DNA from: Actinomycetes bacterium
GTDB taxonomy: Bacteria > Actinomycetota > Thermoleophilia > Solirubrobacterales > Solirubrobacteraceae
Length of the DNA: 43,682 bases
Direction of reading: 5' to 3'
Assembly (NCBI GenBank): GCA_021810705.1
Contig: JAJZID010000002.1
Coordinates: 1-43,682, forward strand
A model generated the notes under the pieces. It searched no databases and was not told where the DNA came from. It saw only the letters and a program-made list of their open reading frames with translations. Shown one piece after another: positions 9,803-17,877 of the stretch (position 1 is the first letter of the stretch; every line of letters begins with the position of its first letter). The position numbers and the translations under genes are program-made.

Positions 9803-10902
9803 GACCTGATCTCCCGCGAAGTCGTGGCTCGCCGGCGCGTGGTGGTTGACTCTCTCACCGACAGACGCGGTGAGATCAGAACCTGCTCGGCCGCCGCGTC
9901 TGGGTCGTCGAGCCGCTCGATCAGAATCCGTGCCGCCTCGTGGCCAACGCGCGCTGGATAGGTCGCGACTGACGTCAGCGGCGGCTGGTTCAGTTCGGCT
10001 TCGTAGAGGTCGTCAAAGCTCCCCACCGCCACGTCAGGACCGGGCTCAAAACCGTGTCGGCGCAGTTCCTCCATGACACCAAATGCGACGACATCGTTGT
10101 AGCAGGCGATCGCATCCGGCAGCGGTGAGTCGGCCAGCAGTTGGTTGAGCGCTCGCACGCCCCCGGAGCGGTCGGCCGTGGACGCGATCGAAAGCGCCCG
10201 GTCAAACTCGATCCCGTGCGCGCCCAGGCTTTCGGTAAGCCCGCGTTCGCGGTCGCTGCGCACTGTCGATTGCGGCGGGCCTCCCAGAAACGCGACCGTT
10301 TCGCACGCTTCGGCCGCGAGGTGATCGCCGAGCAGAGTGGCGGCACGCAGGTTGTCAGCAGCGACGTAGTCGGCCTCGTGATCCTGGATCGGACGGACGA
10401 TCAGAACGTGCGGCGTCCCCGAGGTCAGCAACCACCGGTTGAGAGCGTCCGATGTGGTGGTCTTGGAGGGAATCACGAAGACGCCATCGACGTGGCGCTG
10501 GACCATGACCTCAAGCAGGCGCGCTTCCCGCTCCTGGTCGTCCAGGCTATAGCCCGTGATCAAGGCGAAGCCCGCCTCCTGAAGACGTGTCTGAAGCGCC
10601 ATGGTCAACTCTGCAAAGTATGGGTTGCGCACGTCGGTCGCGACCAGGCCCATGGTCATCGTACGGTCCGCACGCATCGCCGCCGCACGATGGTCGTAGA
10701 CGTAGCCCATCCCTTCCATCGCCTGCCGCACGCGAGCCTTCGTCTCGGCTGTGATCTGCGGGCTGTCACGTACCACCAACGAGACTGTGGCCCGCGAGAC
10801 GCCGGCGTGAGCGGCAACATCTTTCATCGTCGCTCGTCGCCTGCCGCTGCGCCGCGACGGGGACTCAGCAGCCCCGGAGACCGCGAGCTGGTCAGGCGGC
10901 AT
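9799..10902 (-). CDS. LacI-family transcriptional regulator
   Basis: HTH TMKDVAAHAGVSRATVSLVV; periplasmic-binding-like sensor GLVATDVRNPYFAELTMAL. Start ATG 10902 (MPPDQLAV) overlaps the upstream ORF stop by 11 nt. Confidence 0.93.
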   Translation of the reverse strand: MPPDQLAVSGAAESPSRRSGRRRATMKDVAAHAGVSRATVSLVVRDSPQITAETKARVRQAMEGMGYVYDHRAAAMRADRTMTMGLVATDVRNPYFAELTMALQTRLQEAGFALITGYSLDDQEREARLLEVMVQRHVDGVFVIPSKTTTSDALNRWLLTSGTPHVLIVRPIQDHEADYVAADNLRAATLLGDHLAAEACETVAFLGGPPQSTVRSDRERGLTESLGAHGIEFDRALSIASTADRSGGVRALNQLLADSPLPDAIACYNDVVAFGVMEELRRHGFEPGPDVAVGSFDDLYEAELNQPPLTSVATYPARVGHEAARILIERLDDPDAAAEQVLISPRLSVRESTTTRRRATTSREIRS

Positions 10903-11533
10903 AGGGCATCCTCGTTGCGAGCTCGGCGATCGGTGTCGCGTGATCGATCTCGGCTCGTGCGTAGGCGCCCGCCAGAGCACGCTTCCCCATCCCGACGGGC
11001 CGCCAACTCACCGGCACGCGGGCATCGACCTCGTCCAAGCGAACCACGCTCGTGTCGGCCGCCGGGCTGGCGATGGCGAGGGCCCTCACCAGCGCAGCGA
11101 CACGCCCCGTGGGCGTCAGCACTCCCCCCAGAGGCGCGCCGACCACGCCCCACATCAACCGAGCGATGCTTGCGAGCGCCAGCCCGCGATCGGCCCGCGC
11201 GACAGACACCGTGACCCGGACGAAGCCGCCAGCAGCACCGACCGAGAGATCCAGCTCCCGGAGCGGACCGCCACGAGCAATAAACAGTTGACGATCGCGG
11301 TCGACGAGTTTCGATGAAGGGCGTTTGACAGCTTCGAGGTTGCGCCGACTGACGATGAGACCCCCCTCACCGCAATGAGCGCCCCGACCACGGTGATTCA
11401 GATGCGAATGCAACGGGGCTCGAGTCGATGCCGTGCCGACACCTTCACTGCTCGACTCGCGGTCGTCACAGCGTGCCCGCCGGGCGCACCCGGAAACCCG
11501 GGCCGCAACCCGGGTGTTCTCGCTGCGGCTCAT
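10892..11533 (-). CDS. hypothetical protein (uncertain; unrecognised family)
   Basis: Open frame ending 11 nt inside the lacI start and preceded by a good sigma70-like promoter. The C-terminal half reads like protein; the N-terminal half is not convincing. Confidence 0.3.
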   Translation of the reverse strand: MSRSENTRVAARVSGCARRARCDDRESSSEGVGTASTRAPLHSHLNHRGRGAHCGEGGLIVSRRNLEAVKRPSSKLVDRDRQLFIARGGPLRELDLSVGAAGGFVRVTVSVARADRGLALASIARLMWGVVGAPLGGVLTPTGRVAALVRALAIASPAADTSVVRLDEVDARVPVSWRPVGMGKRALAGAYARAEIDHATPIAELATRMPYAA

Positions 11534-11563
11534 GCCACCGTAATCCTGTCTCGTCTCGCCGTA

Positions 11564-11584
11564 GATCGATCTAATAGATCGATC
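11564..11584. promoter_or_regulatory. perfect 10-1-10 palindrome, candidate operator
   Basis: GATCGATCTA-A-TAGATCGATC, immediately downstream of a minus-strand -10-like TAGCAT. Confidence 0.7.
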
Positions 11585-11586
11585 CA

Positions 11587-11617
11587 ATGCTATGCGAGCG
11601 AGACATCGTTGTCAAGC
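11587..11617 (-). promoter_or_regulatory. sigma70-like promoter with overlapping LacI-type operator
   Basis: Minus strand GC-TTGACA-(17 nt)-TAGCAT; operator-like GACAACGATGTC overlaps the -35. Confidence 0.6.
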
Positions 11618-11976
11618 AGAATCCTGAAGTCTTTCCGTGGCGTGACAATTGGACGGCCACCGATGGCGGGTCCAGGCCCGCGGCCCGGTCCGGAGTGTGG
11701 ATGGTTCATCGACACGGCTGGTGCCCAGAAGCTGGGGTGACGGACTCGCACTGCGGCGACGCTGTCAGCCATGAGCGCCAAGTAACACTTGCGGTGTCCG
11801 CAGACGTGACCCTCGGTCATGCGCCAGACCCAGCGGCAGTTCGGGCCGCACGCGGCGCAATCACTGCCCACCAGGCCAGCGACCCGCTCGCTGCGCCAGC
11901 CGTGTTCGCGAGGTTGCGCGAGCACCTGACCAGGCTGCCGACAAGCCTCGGGTCAGGTGGCAGAGGCATCTCGCTC

Positions 11977-12906
11977 CTATCCGGCGGCACCACGCGCGAG
12001 CTCAATTGCCCCGCTCACTCCGGAGTAGTCACCCAACCGTGGCGCCGTGACGTACGCCGCCACGCCGCTCGCCGTGAGCAGTTCGGCCGCCTGGAAGTAG
12101 CCGGACGCCAGGCCGCATAGCCGCTGCCGTGTTGCTTCCAGGAGACCTGCGTGCTTGCTCACCCCGCCCCCGAGGACTATCTGCTGCGGCGACAGCACGC
12201 AGATCAGGTTCATCAGCCCCAGGGCAAGATACTCCGCCTCCAGATCCCACGCGCGCGACTCGTGAATCTCTGCTGGCCTCTCTCCCCAGCGCGCTTCGAG
12301 AGCGACGCCCGACGCCAGGCCCTCAAGACAGTCACCGTGAAACGGACACGACCCCGTAAACGGGTCACGGACGTGATCGTGGGGGATCCGCACGTGACCG
12401 AACTCGGGGTGCAGAAGCCCGTGGAGTGGAACTCCGCCGACGACCACGCCCGCGCCCACACCTGTCCCCACCGTGACGTAGGCAAGGGTGCTCGGCCTGC
12501 GCTCGGCGACCGCACACCACTCGCCCAGCGCAGCACCGTTGACATCGGTATCAAAGCCGATCGGCACCCTCAGGGCGCGTGCCAGCGGCGAGAGCACGTC
12601 GGTATCTCGCCAGCCCGGCTTTGGCGTACTGGTTATGTGTCCATATGTCGCAGAGTCACGCCGCAGGTCGACCGGCCCAAAAGCCACGACACCCAATGCG
12701 TCCACCGGCCCGCGCTCCTGGAAGAAGGCGATCGCGGCGCCCAGCGTGGCCGCCGGACTGCTTGTCGGAAAGGTCGTTGTCTCGACCAACTTGCCATGGC
12801 TGTCGGCCAACGCGCAGATCCACTTGGTGCCGCCGGCTTCGATGCCGCCAAACATCTCATCTCCTCCGTTCTGCTGTCGGCTGTCAACCACATTGACCAT
12901 CGTCAT
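11977..12906 (-). CDS. ROK-family sugar kinase (fructokinase/glucokinase-like)
   Basis: GGIEAGGTKWICAL, FDTDVNGAALGEW, YVTVGTGVGAGVVVGG, PEFGHVRIPHD..., IVLGGGV. Start may be internal (12900 or 12855). Confidence 0.92.
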   Translation of the reverse strand: MTMVNVVDSRQQNGGDEMFGGIEAGGTKWICALADSHGKLVETTTFPTSSPAATLGAAIAFFQERGPVDALGVVAFGPVDLRRDSATYGHITSTPKPGWRDTDVLSPLARALRVPIGFDTDVNGAALGEWCAVAERRPSTLAYVTVGTGVGAGVVVGGVPLHGLLHPEFGHVRIPHDHVRDPFTGSCPFHGDCLEGLASGVALEARWGERPAEIHESRAWDLEAEYLALGLMNLICVLSPQQIVLGGGVSKHAGLLEATRQRLCGLASGYFQAAELLTASGVAAYVTAPRLGDYSGVSGAIELARGAAG

Positions 12907-12972
12907 GCTCGCGGTCCTCGCGCCGCCGCGCCGCCCGCGCCAGTCACCGTGCCTGCGGAGATCGCGCCTGGT

Positions 12973-13033
12973 GGGACGGGCCGTCTGCCCATGCCCGTCC
13001 CATCTGCCCGCGTGGCCAAAGCCACGCGGGCAG
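12973..13033. repeat. two adjacent perfect hairpins in the permease-ROK intercistronic gap
   Basis: GGGACGGGC-11 nt-GCCCGTCCC (12973-13001) and CTGCCCGCGTGGC-CAAA-GCCACGCGGGCAG (13004-13033). Confidence 0.8.
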
Positions 13034-13037
13034 CGCG

Positions 13038-14150
13038 TCAGGCCACCGCCAGTCGCCGTCTCAGCTGATCCAGCATGACTGCGCTGAGCAGCACCGCTCC
13101 GACCGCCACCTGCTGCCAGAACGGCTGCACGTTGACCAGCACCAGACCGGTCACCAGGATCGATACGACGAACACCCCGATCGTCGTGCCCAGGATGGTC
13201 CCGTTGCCACCGAACAGGCTCGCGCCGCCGATGACCACCGCCGCGATCGCGTCGAGCTCGTCGTTTGCGCCCGCGATCGGGCTTGCGATCGTGAACCTGG
13301 CCGTCACGAGCACACCCGCAACGCCCGCCAGCATCCCGGACAGCATGTAGACCTTGATCAGGTGGCGATCCACCTTGAGGCCCGCACGGCGGGCCGCCAG
13401 TGGGTTGCTACCAACAACGTAGGTCCACATGCCGAACCGCGTCCTGGACAAAAGCACCGAGGCTCCAATCGCAAACACGGCAGCAACGACGAAGATGACC
13501 GGTAGCCAGCCGCTCAGCCAGATGGTGGTACCAAGCGTCGCGATTTGCGGCGGCAGGTTGCTGACCTGATTGCCGTTGTCAAGCAGGTAGGTTCCACCAG
13601 TCGCCATACCCAGCGTTCCCAGCGTCACGATGAACGGCGTCAGCTTGGCCTTCGTCACCATGAACCCGTTGAACAGGCCGATCGCCGCCCCGGTTGCGAT
13701 CGCCACCACAACCCCGACCACGGTGATCAGCAACGTGTCAGCATGCCCGCCGAGCATGCTCTGCATCACCACCGCCGAAAGCATTCCGGAGAAGCCCAGG
13801 ACAGCACCGCAGGCCAGGTCGATCCCGCCGGTCGCGATCACAAACGTCTCGCCGAGTGCCAGCATCAGGTACTCGACCGCGTATTCGGATGTAGCAACCC
13901 AGTTGCTCCGGGAGAAGAAATCCGGAGCAAGCACGCCAAAAACAACGCAGATGAACACGAGCACGCCGAACGTCCACCATCCGCCCTCGCCCTTGGCGAG
14001 GAAGCCGAGCAGGCGCATCAGGTTGGATGGCGTTCGCTCCGCATCGTCGTCTGCGTCGCTCCAGTCGTCGTTGGTCTCCCCGAGCAGCGCCCCGATATCT
14101 TCCATCGCCTGGTCTTCGGGCCGGGTTTCAGGTGTCTGATCTGTTGTCAT
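13038..14150 (-). CDS. sugar ABC transporter permease (RbsC/BPD_transp_2 family)
   Basis: 370 aa polytopic; GGIDLACGAVLGFSGML, GLFNGFMVTKAKLTPFIVTLGTLGMATG, VVIGGASLFGGNGTILGTTIG. Confidence 0.95.
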   Translation of the reverse strand: MTTDQTPETRPEDQAMEDIGALLGETNDDWSDADDDAERTPSNLMRLLGFLAKGEGGWWTFGVLVFICVVFGVLAPDFFSRSNWVATSEYAVEYLMLALGETFVIATGGIDLACGAVLGFSGMLSAVVMQSMLGGHADTLLITVVGVVVAIATGAAIGLFNGFMVTKAKLTPFIVTLGTLGMATGGTYLLDNGNQVSNLPPQIATLGTTIWLSGWLPVIFVVAAVFAIGASVLLSRTRFGMWTYVVGSNPLAARRAGLKVDRHLIKVYMLSGMLAGVAGVLVTARFTIASPIAGANDELDAIAAVVIGGASLFGGNGTILGTTIGVFVVSILVTGLVLVNVQPFWQQVAVGAVLLSAVMLDQLRRRLAVA

Positions 14151-14971
14151 GATGCCGCCTGCCTAACTAGCCCAGCTCCGGTGATCCACTTGATTACCTC
14201 GTCAGTCGTCGTTCTGGCGGTGGCAAGCTCCTTGACCAGGTGGCCATGGAAGAGGACCAGGATGCGGTCGGAGACTGCCATGACCTGGGGCAGATTGTGG
14301 CTGACCAGGAGCACCGGCGTCCCCTCCTCTCGCACCGCTTGGATCAGCACTCCCACTTGGTGCTGCTGCTCCACTCCCAACGCCGCCGTCGGCTCGTCCA
14401 TCAGTAACATGCGTGAGCCCCAGTTGATCGCCCGAGCCACCGCGACGGCCTGCCGTTGACCGCCCGATAGGGCGCCGCACTTGGCCTCAATTGACTTGAT
14501 ACGGATCTTTGTGCGGCCCAGCGCCTCATCCGCGGCACCGATCATCGCCTTCTTGTCCAGCCAGCCGAGCGCGCCCAATGGACCACGCCGCTTGATTTCA
14601 CGGCCGAGGAACAGATTGGCCCAGGCTGGTACGTCGTTGGCCAGCGCCAGGTCTTGATAGACCGTCTCTATCCCCATCTGCCTTGCCTCGTTTGCGCTCC
14701 TGAAGCGCATCGGCTCCCCCTCGATCAGCAGCTCCCCGACAGACGGCGCGAGCGCCCCGGCGATGATGTTGACCAGGGTGGACTTGCCGGCCCCGTTGTC
14801 CCCTACGAGGGCGACCACCTCGCCCTTGCGGATCGAAAAGCTCACGTGTTTGAGGGCTGTGATGCGCCCGTAGTGCTTGCCGACGTTCCTCAACTCCACG
14901 ATGGGCGGGTCAGCCCCGACGCCTGAGGCGTCGGGGCTCGCGAGGTTCGCCTGAGAGCGGTTTTCACTCAC
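14147..14971 (-). CDS. sugar ABC transporter ATP-binding protein
   Basis: Walker A GDNGAGKST, signature LSGGQRQAVAVARAINW, Walker B MLLMDEPTAALG, switch VSHN. Confidence 0.97.
   Translation of the reverse strand: MSENRSQANLASPDASGVGADPPIVELRNVGKHYGRITALKHVSFSIRKGEVVALVGDNGAGKSTLVNIIAGALAPSVGELLIEGEPMRFRSANEARQMGIETVYQDLALANDVPAWANLFLGREIKRRGPLGALGWLDKKAMIGAADEALGRTKIRIKSIEAKCGALSGGQRQAVAVARAINWGSRMLLMDEPTAALGVEQQHQVGVLIQAVREEGTPVLLVSHNLPQVMAVSDRILVLFHGHLVKELATARTTTDEVIKWITGAGLVRQAAS
14912..14938. repeat. perfect 12-bp-stem hairpin inside the 5' coding region of the ABC ATPase gene
   Basis: AGCCCCGACGCC-TGA-GGCGTCGGGGCT. Confidence 0.85.
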
Positions 14972-14987
14972 TTGTTGACCCAGCTCC

Positions 14988-15983
14988 TTAGGACTTGTAG
15001 ATCCACTTCTTGATCGACGGCTGGTTGATGTTGGACTTCGTCATGATGACGTTGGCCAGCTGCACCGACTTCTTGACCTTGCTCGCCTTGCCGGTGAGCA
15101 CGTCGTACGCGTCCTGAACCGCGATCGTCGCTTCCATCGCAGGCTTCTGGGCGACGATGATGTCGATCGTGCCCTTGCGCAGCAGCGTGACCATCTGCGG
15201 CTCGGCGTCATAGCCGGCGATGGTGACCTTCGACCTGTCATGGGCGGAGTCGACGGCCGTCGCCGCGCCCTCAGCCGCATAGTCGTTGGTGCCAAAGACG
15301 CACTTCAGGTTGGAGTGGGCGAGCAGCAGCGAACTCACCTGGCTGGTCGCCGTCGACTCGGTGTTGTTGTCGAACTCCGTGTAGACCTTGATCTTGGGGT
15401 GGTTCTTCTTCATCTCGGCGACGAAGGCCTGTCCACGGGCGTTGGTCGTGGTGGTCCCGGGCGTGGTGTAGATCACAGCCGCCGCACCGGTTCCCTTCAT
15501 GGCCTTGGCACACGCGTCGGCGGCAGCAGCTCCACCCTGGGCGTTGTTGGATGTGATGCGCGCGGACAGAATCGCCTTGTCGTTGATCGTCGTGTCGACC
15601 GTGATGATCGGGATGTGCGCCGCTTTGTACTGCTTGAGAATCGAGGTGAGCGCGTTCGGGTCCGTTGGTGCCACGAGCAGCGCGCTTGGGTGCTTGGCGA
15701 GCAGCGCCGACAGGACCGGAGCCTGCGCCTCGGGCGAGAACGCCGACGCCCCCTGCCAGATGAAGTTCATGCCCAGCTTCTTAGCTTCCGCTCTGCCGGC
15801 AAATTGCATCGACAGGTAGAACGGGTCCGTCGAGTCGCCCGGAACCAGCGCGATCGTGAACTTCTTGTGTGAGGCCTTGTGTGAGGCCCCGCTGGCCGTT
15901 GACACGAGCACAGCCGCCAGCGCCGCCAAGACGGCGATGCTCCCCACGAGCCCAGCAATGATCCTTCGACTTAAGTGAGACAT
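14988..15983 (-). CDS. sugar ABC transporter substrate-binding protein (periplasmic-binding, ribose-type)
   Basis: 331 aa with N-terminal signal; FTIALVPGDSTDPFYLSMQFAGRAEAKKLG, PIITVDTTIND, KCVFGTNDYAAEGAATAV. RBS-like ggggagagga before ATG. Confidence 0.93.
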   Translation of the reverse strand: MSHLSRRIIAGLVGSIAVLAALAAVLVSTASGASHKASHKKFTIALVPGDSTDPFYLSMQFAGRAEAKKLGMNFIWQGASAFSPEAQAPVLSALLAKHPSALLVAPTDPNALTSILKQYKAAHIPIITVDTTINDKAILSARITSNNAQGGAAAADACAKAMKGTGAAAVIYTTPGTTTTNARGQAFVAEMKKNHPKIKVYTEFDNNTESTATSQVSSLLLAHSNLKCVFGTNDYAAEGAATAVDSAHDRSKVTIAGYDAEPQMVTLLRKGTIDIIVAQKPAMEATIAVQDAYDVLTGKASKVKKSVQLANVIMTKSNINQPSIKKWIYKS

Positions 15984-16488
15984 TCCTCTCCCCTGATTTT
16001 TGCTTGTGTTGTTTCAGTTGTCCTGCGCTCGCACAATCCCGCTAACGATGCGGCCCCGTTGTTCTCAAGTTCAGCTACCCGATCGATGCGGTCGGCAAGC
16101 TTTTCTCGACATGCCCCGGCGGGCGAACACAACGTGCCTACGGGCGAGCGAGCTGGCCGCCTTGCGGACGCGAAGAGCTTCGATCGGCGATCAGACCGAC
16201 CGCCCCCGCGGCTTGGTCACCGCAGCTGCGCTTCGCGCAGATCACCGCCACCCACGCTGACCGCCAGTACGAGCAGAGGCGGCCCGCGCGCGCCGACGCC
16301 TGGACCGAGGCCGACGCGTGCGGCCCGAGCTCATGGCCGGCAGTGCATGTCAGTTTTCGACGCGTGTCTGCTTGCTCTCCCTCCTCCCGTGCAGTCCAGA
16401 TCCGACCACTGCGCCAACGCTCCCACCAAAGCTCGGAGCACACGACTAACGCGCCCTCCAGCCCATTGCGTTTGCAGCTGGGCTGCTT

Positions 16489-16540
16489 GAGACAACGTTG
16501 GCCCAGGAAAGGTACACCCGCTGAGATAACGTTGTCAAGC
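16489..16540. promoter_or_regulatory. two LacI-type operator-like sites between divergent ABC-transporter operon and lacI
   Basis: GAGACAACGTTG (16489-16500) and GAGATAACGTTGTCAAGC (16523-16540), centres 34 bp apart; minus-strand TTGACA at 16538-16533. Confidence 0.6.
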
Positions 16541-16580
16541 GAATCCATGTGGACGAAGTCGCCAGATATGATGCGTGCCC

Positions 16581-17657
16581 ATGACCACCTTGGATACGAC
16601 GGTCGCCGCAACGCGCGAGTCTGGTAGCGCGGCGGCCGTGAGCACCAGAGCGCGACCCACGATGCGTGACGTGGCACAGCTCGCTGGGGTCAGTGTCAAG
16701 ACGGTCTCACGCGTGATCAACGGCGAGCCGAGCGTGGCCGAGGATCTTGCGCAACGCGTTCACGGCGCCAGCCGCGCGCTGGACTACCGACCCAACCTGA
16801 CTGCTCGGAGCCTGCGCAGCAGCGACGGGCGCACACGGACGCTGGGCGTGCTGCTTGAGAACGTCGCCAACCCATTCTCCTCAACCGTGCATCGGGCGAT
16901 CGAGGACGCAGCCGTCGGCCGCGGCTTCGCCGTGTTCGCAGGCTCGGTCGACGAAGACCCGGTGCGCGAGCGCACGCTCGCGCACGCACTGATATCGCGC
17001 CGCGTGGACGGCCTGCTCGTGATGCCCAGTGGCGACGACCAGAGCTACCTGGCCCTGGAGCAGCGCTCTGGCCTGCAGGTCGTGTGCATTGACCGGGCAC
17101 CCCGTGGCCTGGCGGCCGATGCCGTCCTGTCCGACAATGTCGCCGGGGCCAAGGCGGGCGTCCGCCACCTGATCGAGCACGGGCACCGGCGTATCGCGTT
17201 CCTCGGCGACAACTCCTCGATCCAGACCGCGGCCCGACGATTTGAGGGATACAGGAGCGCCCTGCGCGAGGCCGGCATCGAGCTCGACGAGGACCTCGTC
17301 CGCTGGGGCCTCCACGTCGAACACGCTGCGCTCAGCGCAACCCGCGAGCTGCTCGACGAGCATCAGCCGACCGCGCTGTTTACGAGCCAGAACATGGTCA
17401 CCGTCGGCGCGATCCGTGCGTTGCGATCGATGGGACGCCAGCACGAGGTCGCGCTTGTCGGGGTCGATGACTTCATGCTCGCGGATCTGCTCGAGCCCGC
17501 GACCACGGTCGTGGCGCAAGACCCGCAGGCGCTCGGCGCGTTGGCCTGCGAACGCATCTTTGCGCGCCTGGATGGCGACAGGTCTGAGCCCAGCGCCCAG
17601 ACCATCGACATGACTCTGCGCGTCAGGGGCTCAGGCGAGATCCGGCCGACGCGGTGA
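16581..17657 (+). CDS. LacI-family transcriptional regulator
   Basis: HTH TMRDVAQLAGVSVKTVSRVINGEPSVAEDLAQRV; GVLLENVANPFSSTVHRAIEDAA; GVDDFMLADLLEP. Confidence 0.95.
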   Translation: MTTLDTTVAATRESGSAAAVSTRARPTMRDVAQLAGVSVKTVSRVINGEPSVAEDLAQRVHGASRALDYRPNLTARSLRSSDGRTRTLGVLLENVANPFSSTVHRAIEDAAVGRGFAVFAGSVDEDPVRERTLAHALISRRVDGLLVMPSGDDQSYLALEQRSGLQVVCIDRAPRGLAADAVLSDNVAGAKAGVRHLIEHGHRRIAFLGDNSSIQTAARRFEGYRSALREAGIELDEDLVRWGLHVEHAALSATRELLDEHQPTALFTSQNMVTVGAIRALRSMGRQHEVALVGVDDFMLADLLEPATTVVAQDPQALGALACERIFARLDGDRSEPSAQTIDMTLRVRGSGEIRPTR

Positions 17658-17877
17658 GTCGTGGTCACGCAGGATCGTCCCGCCAGCTTCGATCAGCAGG
17701 GCGGTCGATTCAGGGCGACGCGCGTCCCGGCAGACGAACGGTCGAGCCCGCGGAGGCGTGCTGGCCCAGCGACGGTAGCCCTCCGGTTGCGTGGCACGGC
17801 ACCCGCTCCAGCTGTGCACCCGAGCCCGTCGCCGACTGGACTGTCCACCAATCAACCACGCAGGAAGAGGAGAGCGC

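Noticed and set aside
11590-11925. 111-aa minus-strand ORF with CAACGPNC...HVCGHRKC cysteine pattern
   Set aside because: Suggestive of a zinc-ribbon or HNH remnant, but no full domain, no clear RBS and poor flanking sequence; not supported.
13570-13590. CGTTGTCAAGCAG match to the operator-like site
   Set aside because: Lies in the permease coding region and encodes a normal segment (LLDNGNQ); lacks the GAGACA half, so probably chance.
16138-16677. 179-aa minus-strand ORF with TCTAGHELGPHASASVQASARAGRLCSYW, vaguely HNH-like
   Set aside because: Spans the lacI promoter region and overlaps the lacI start; pattern too weak to call.
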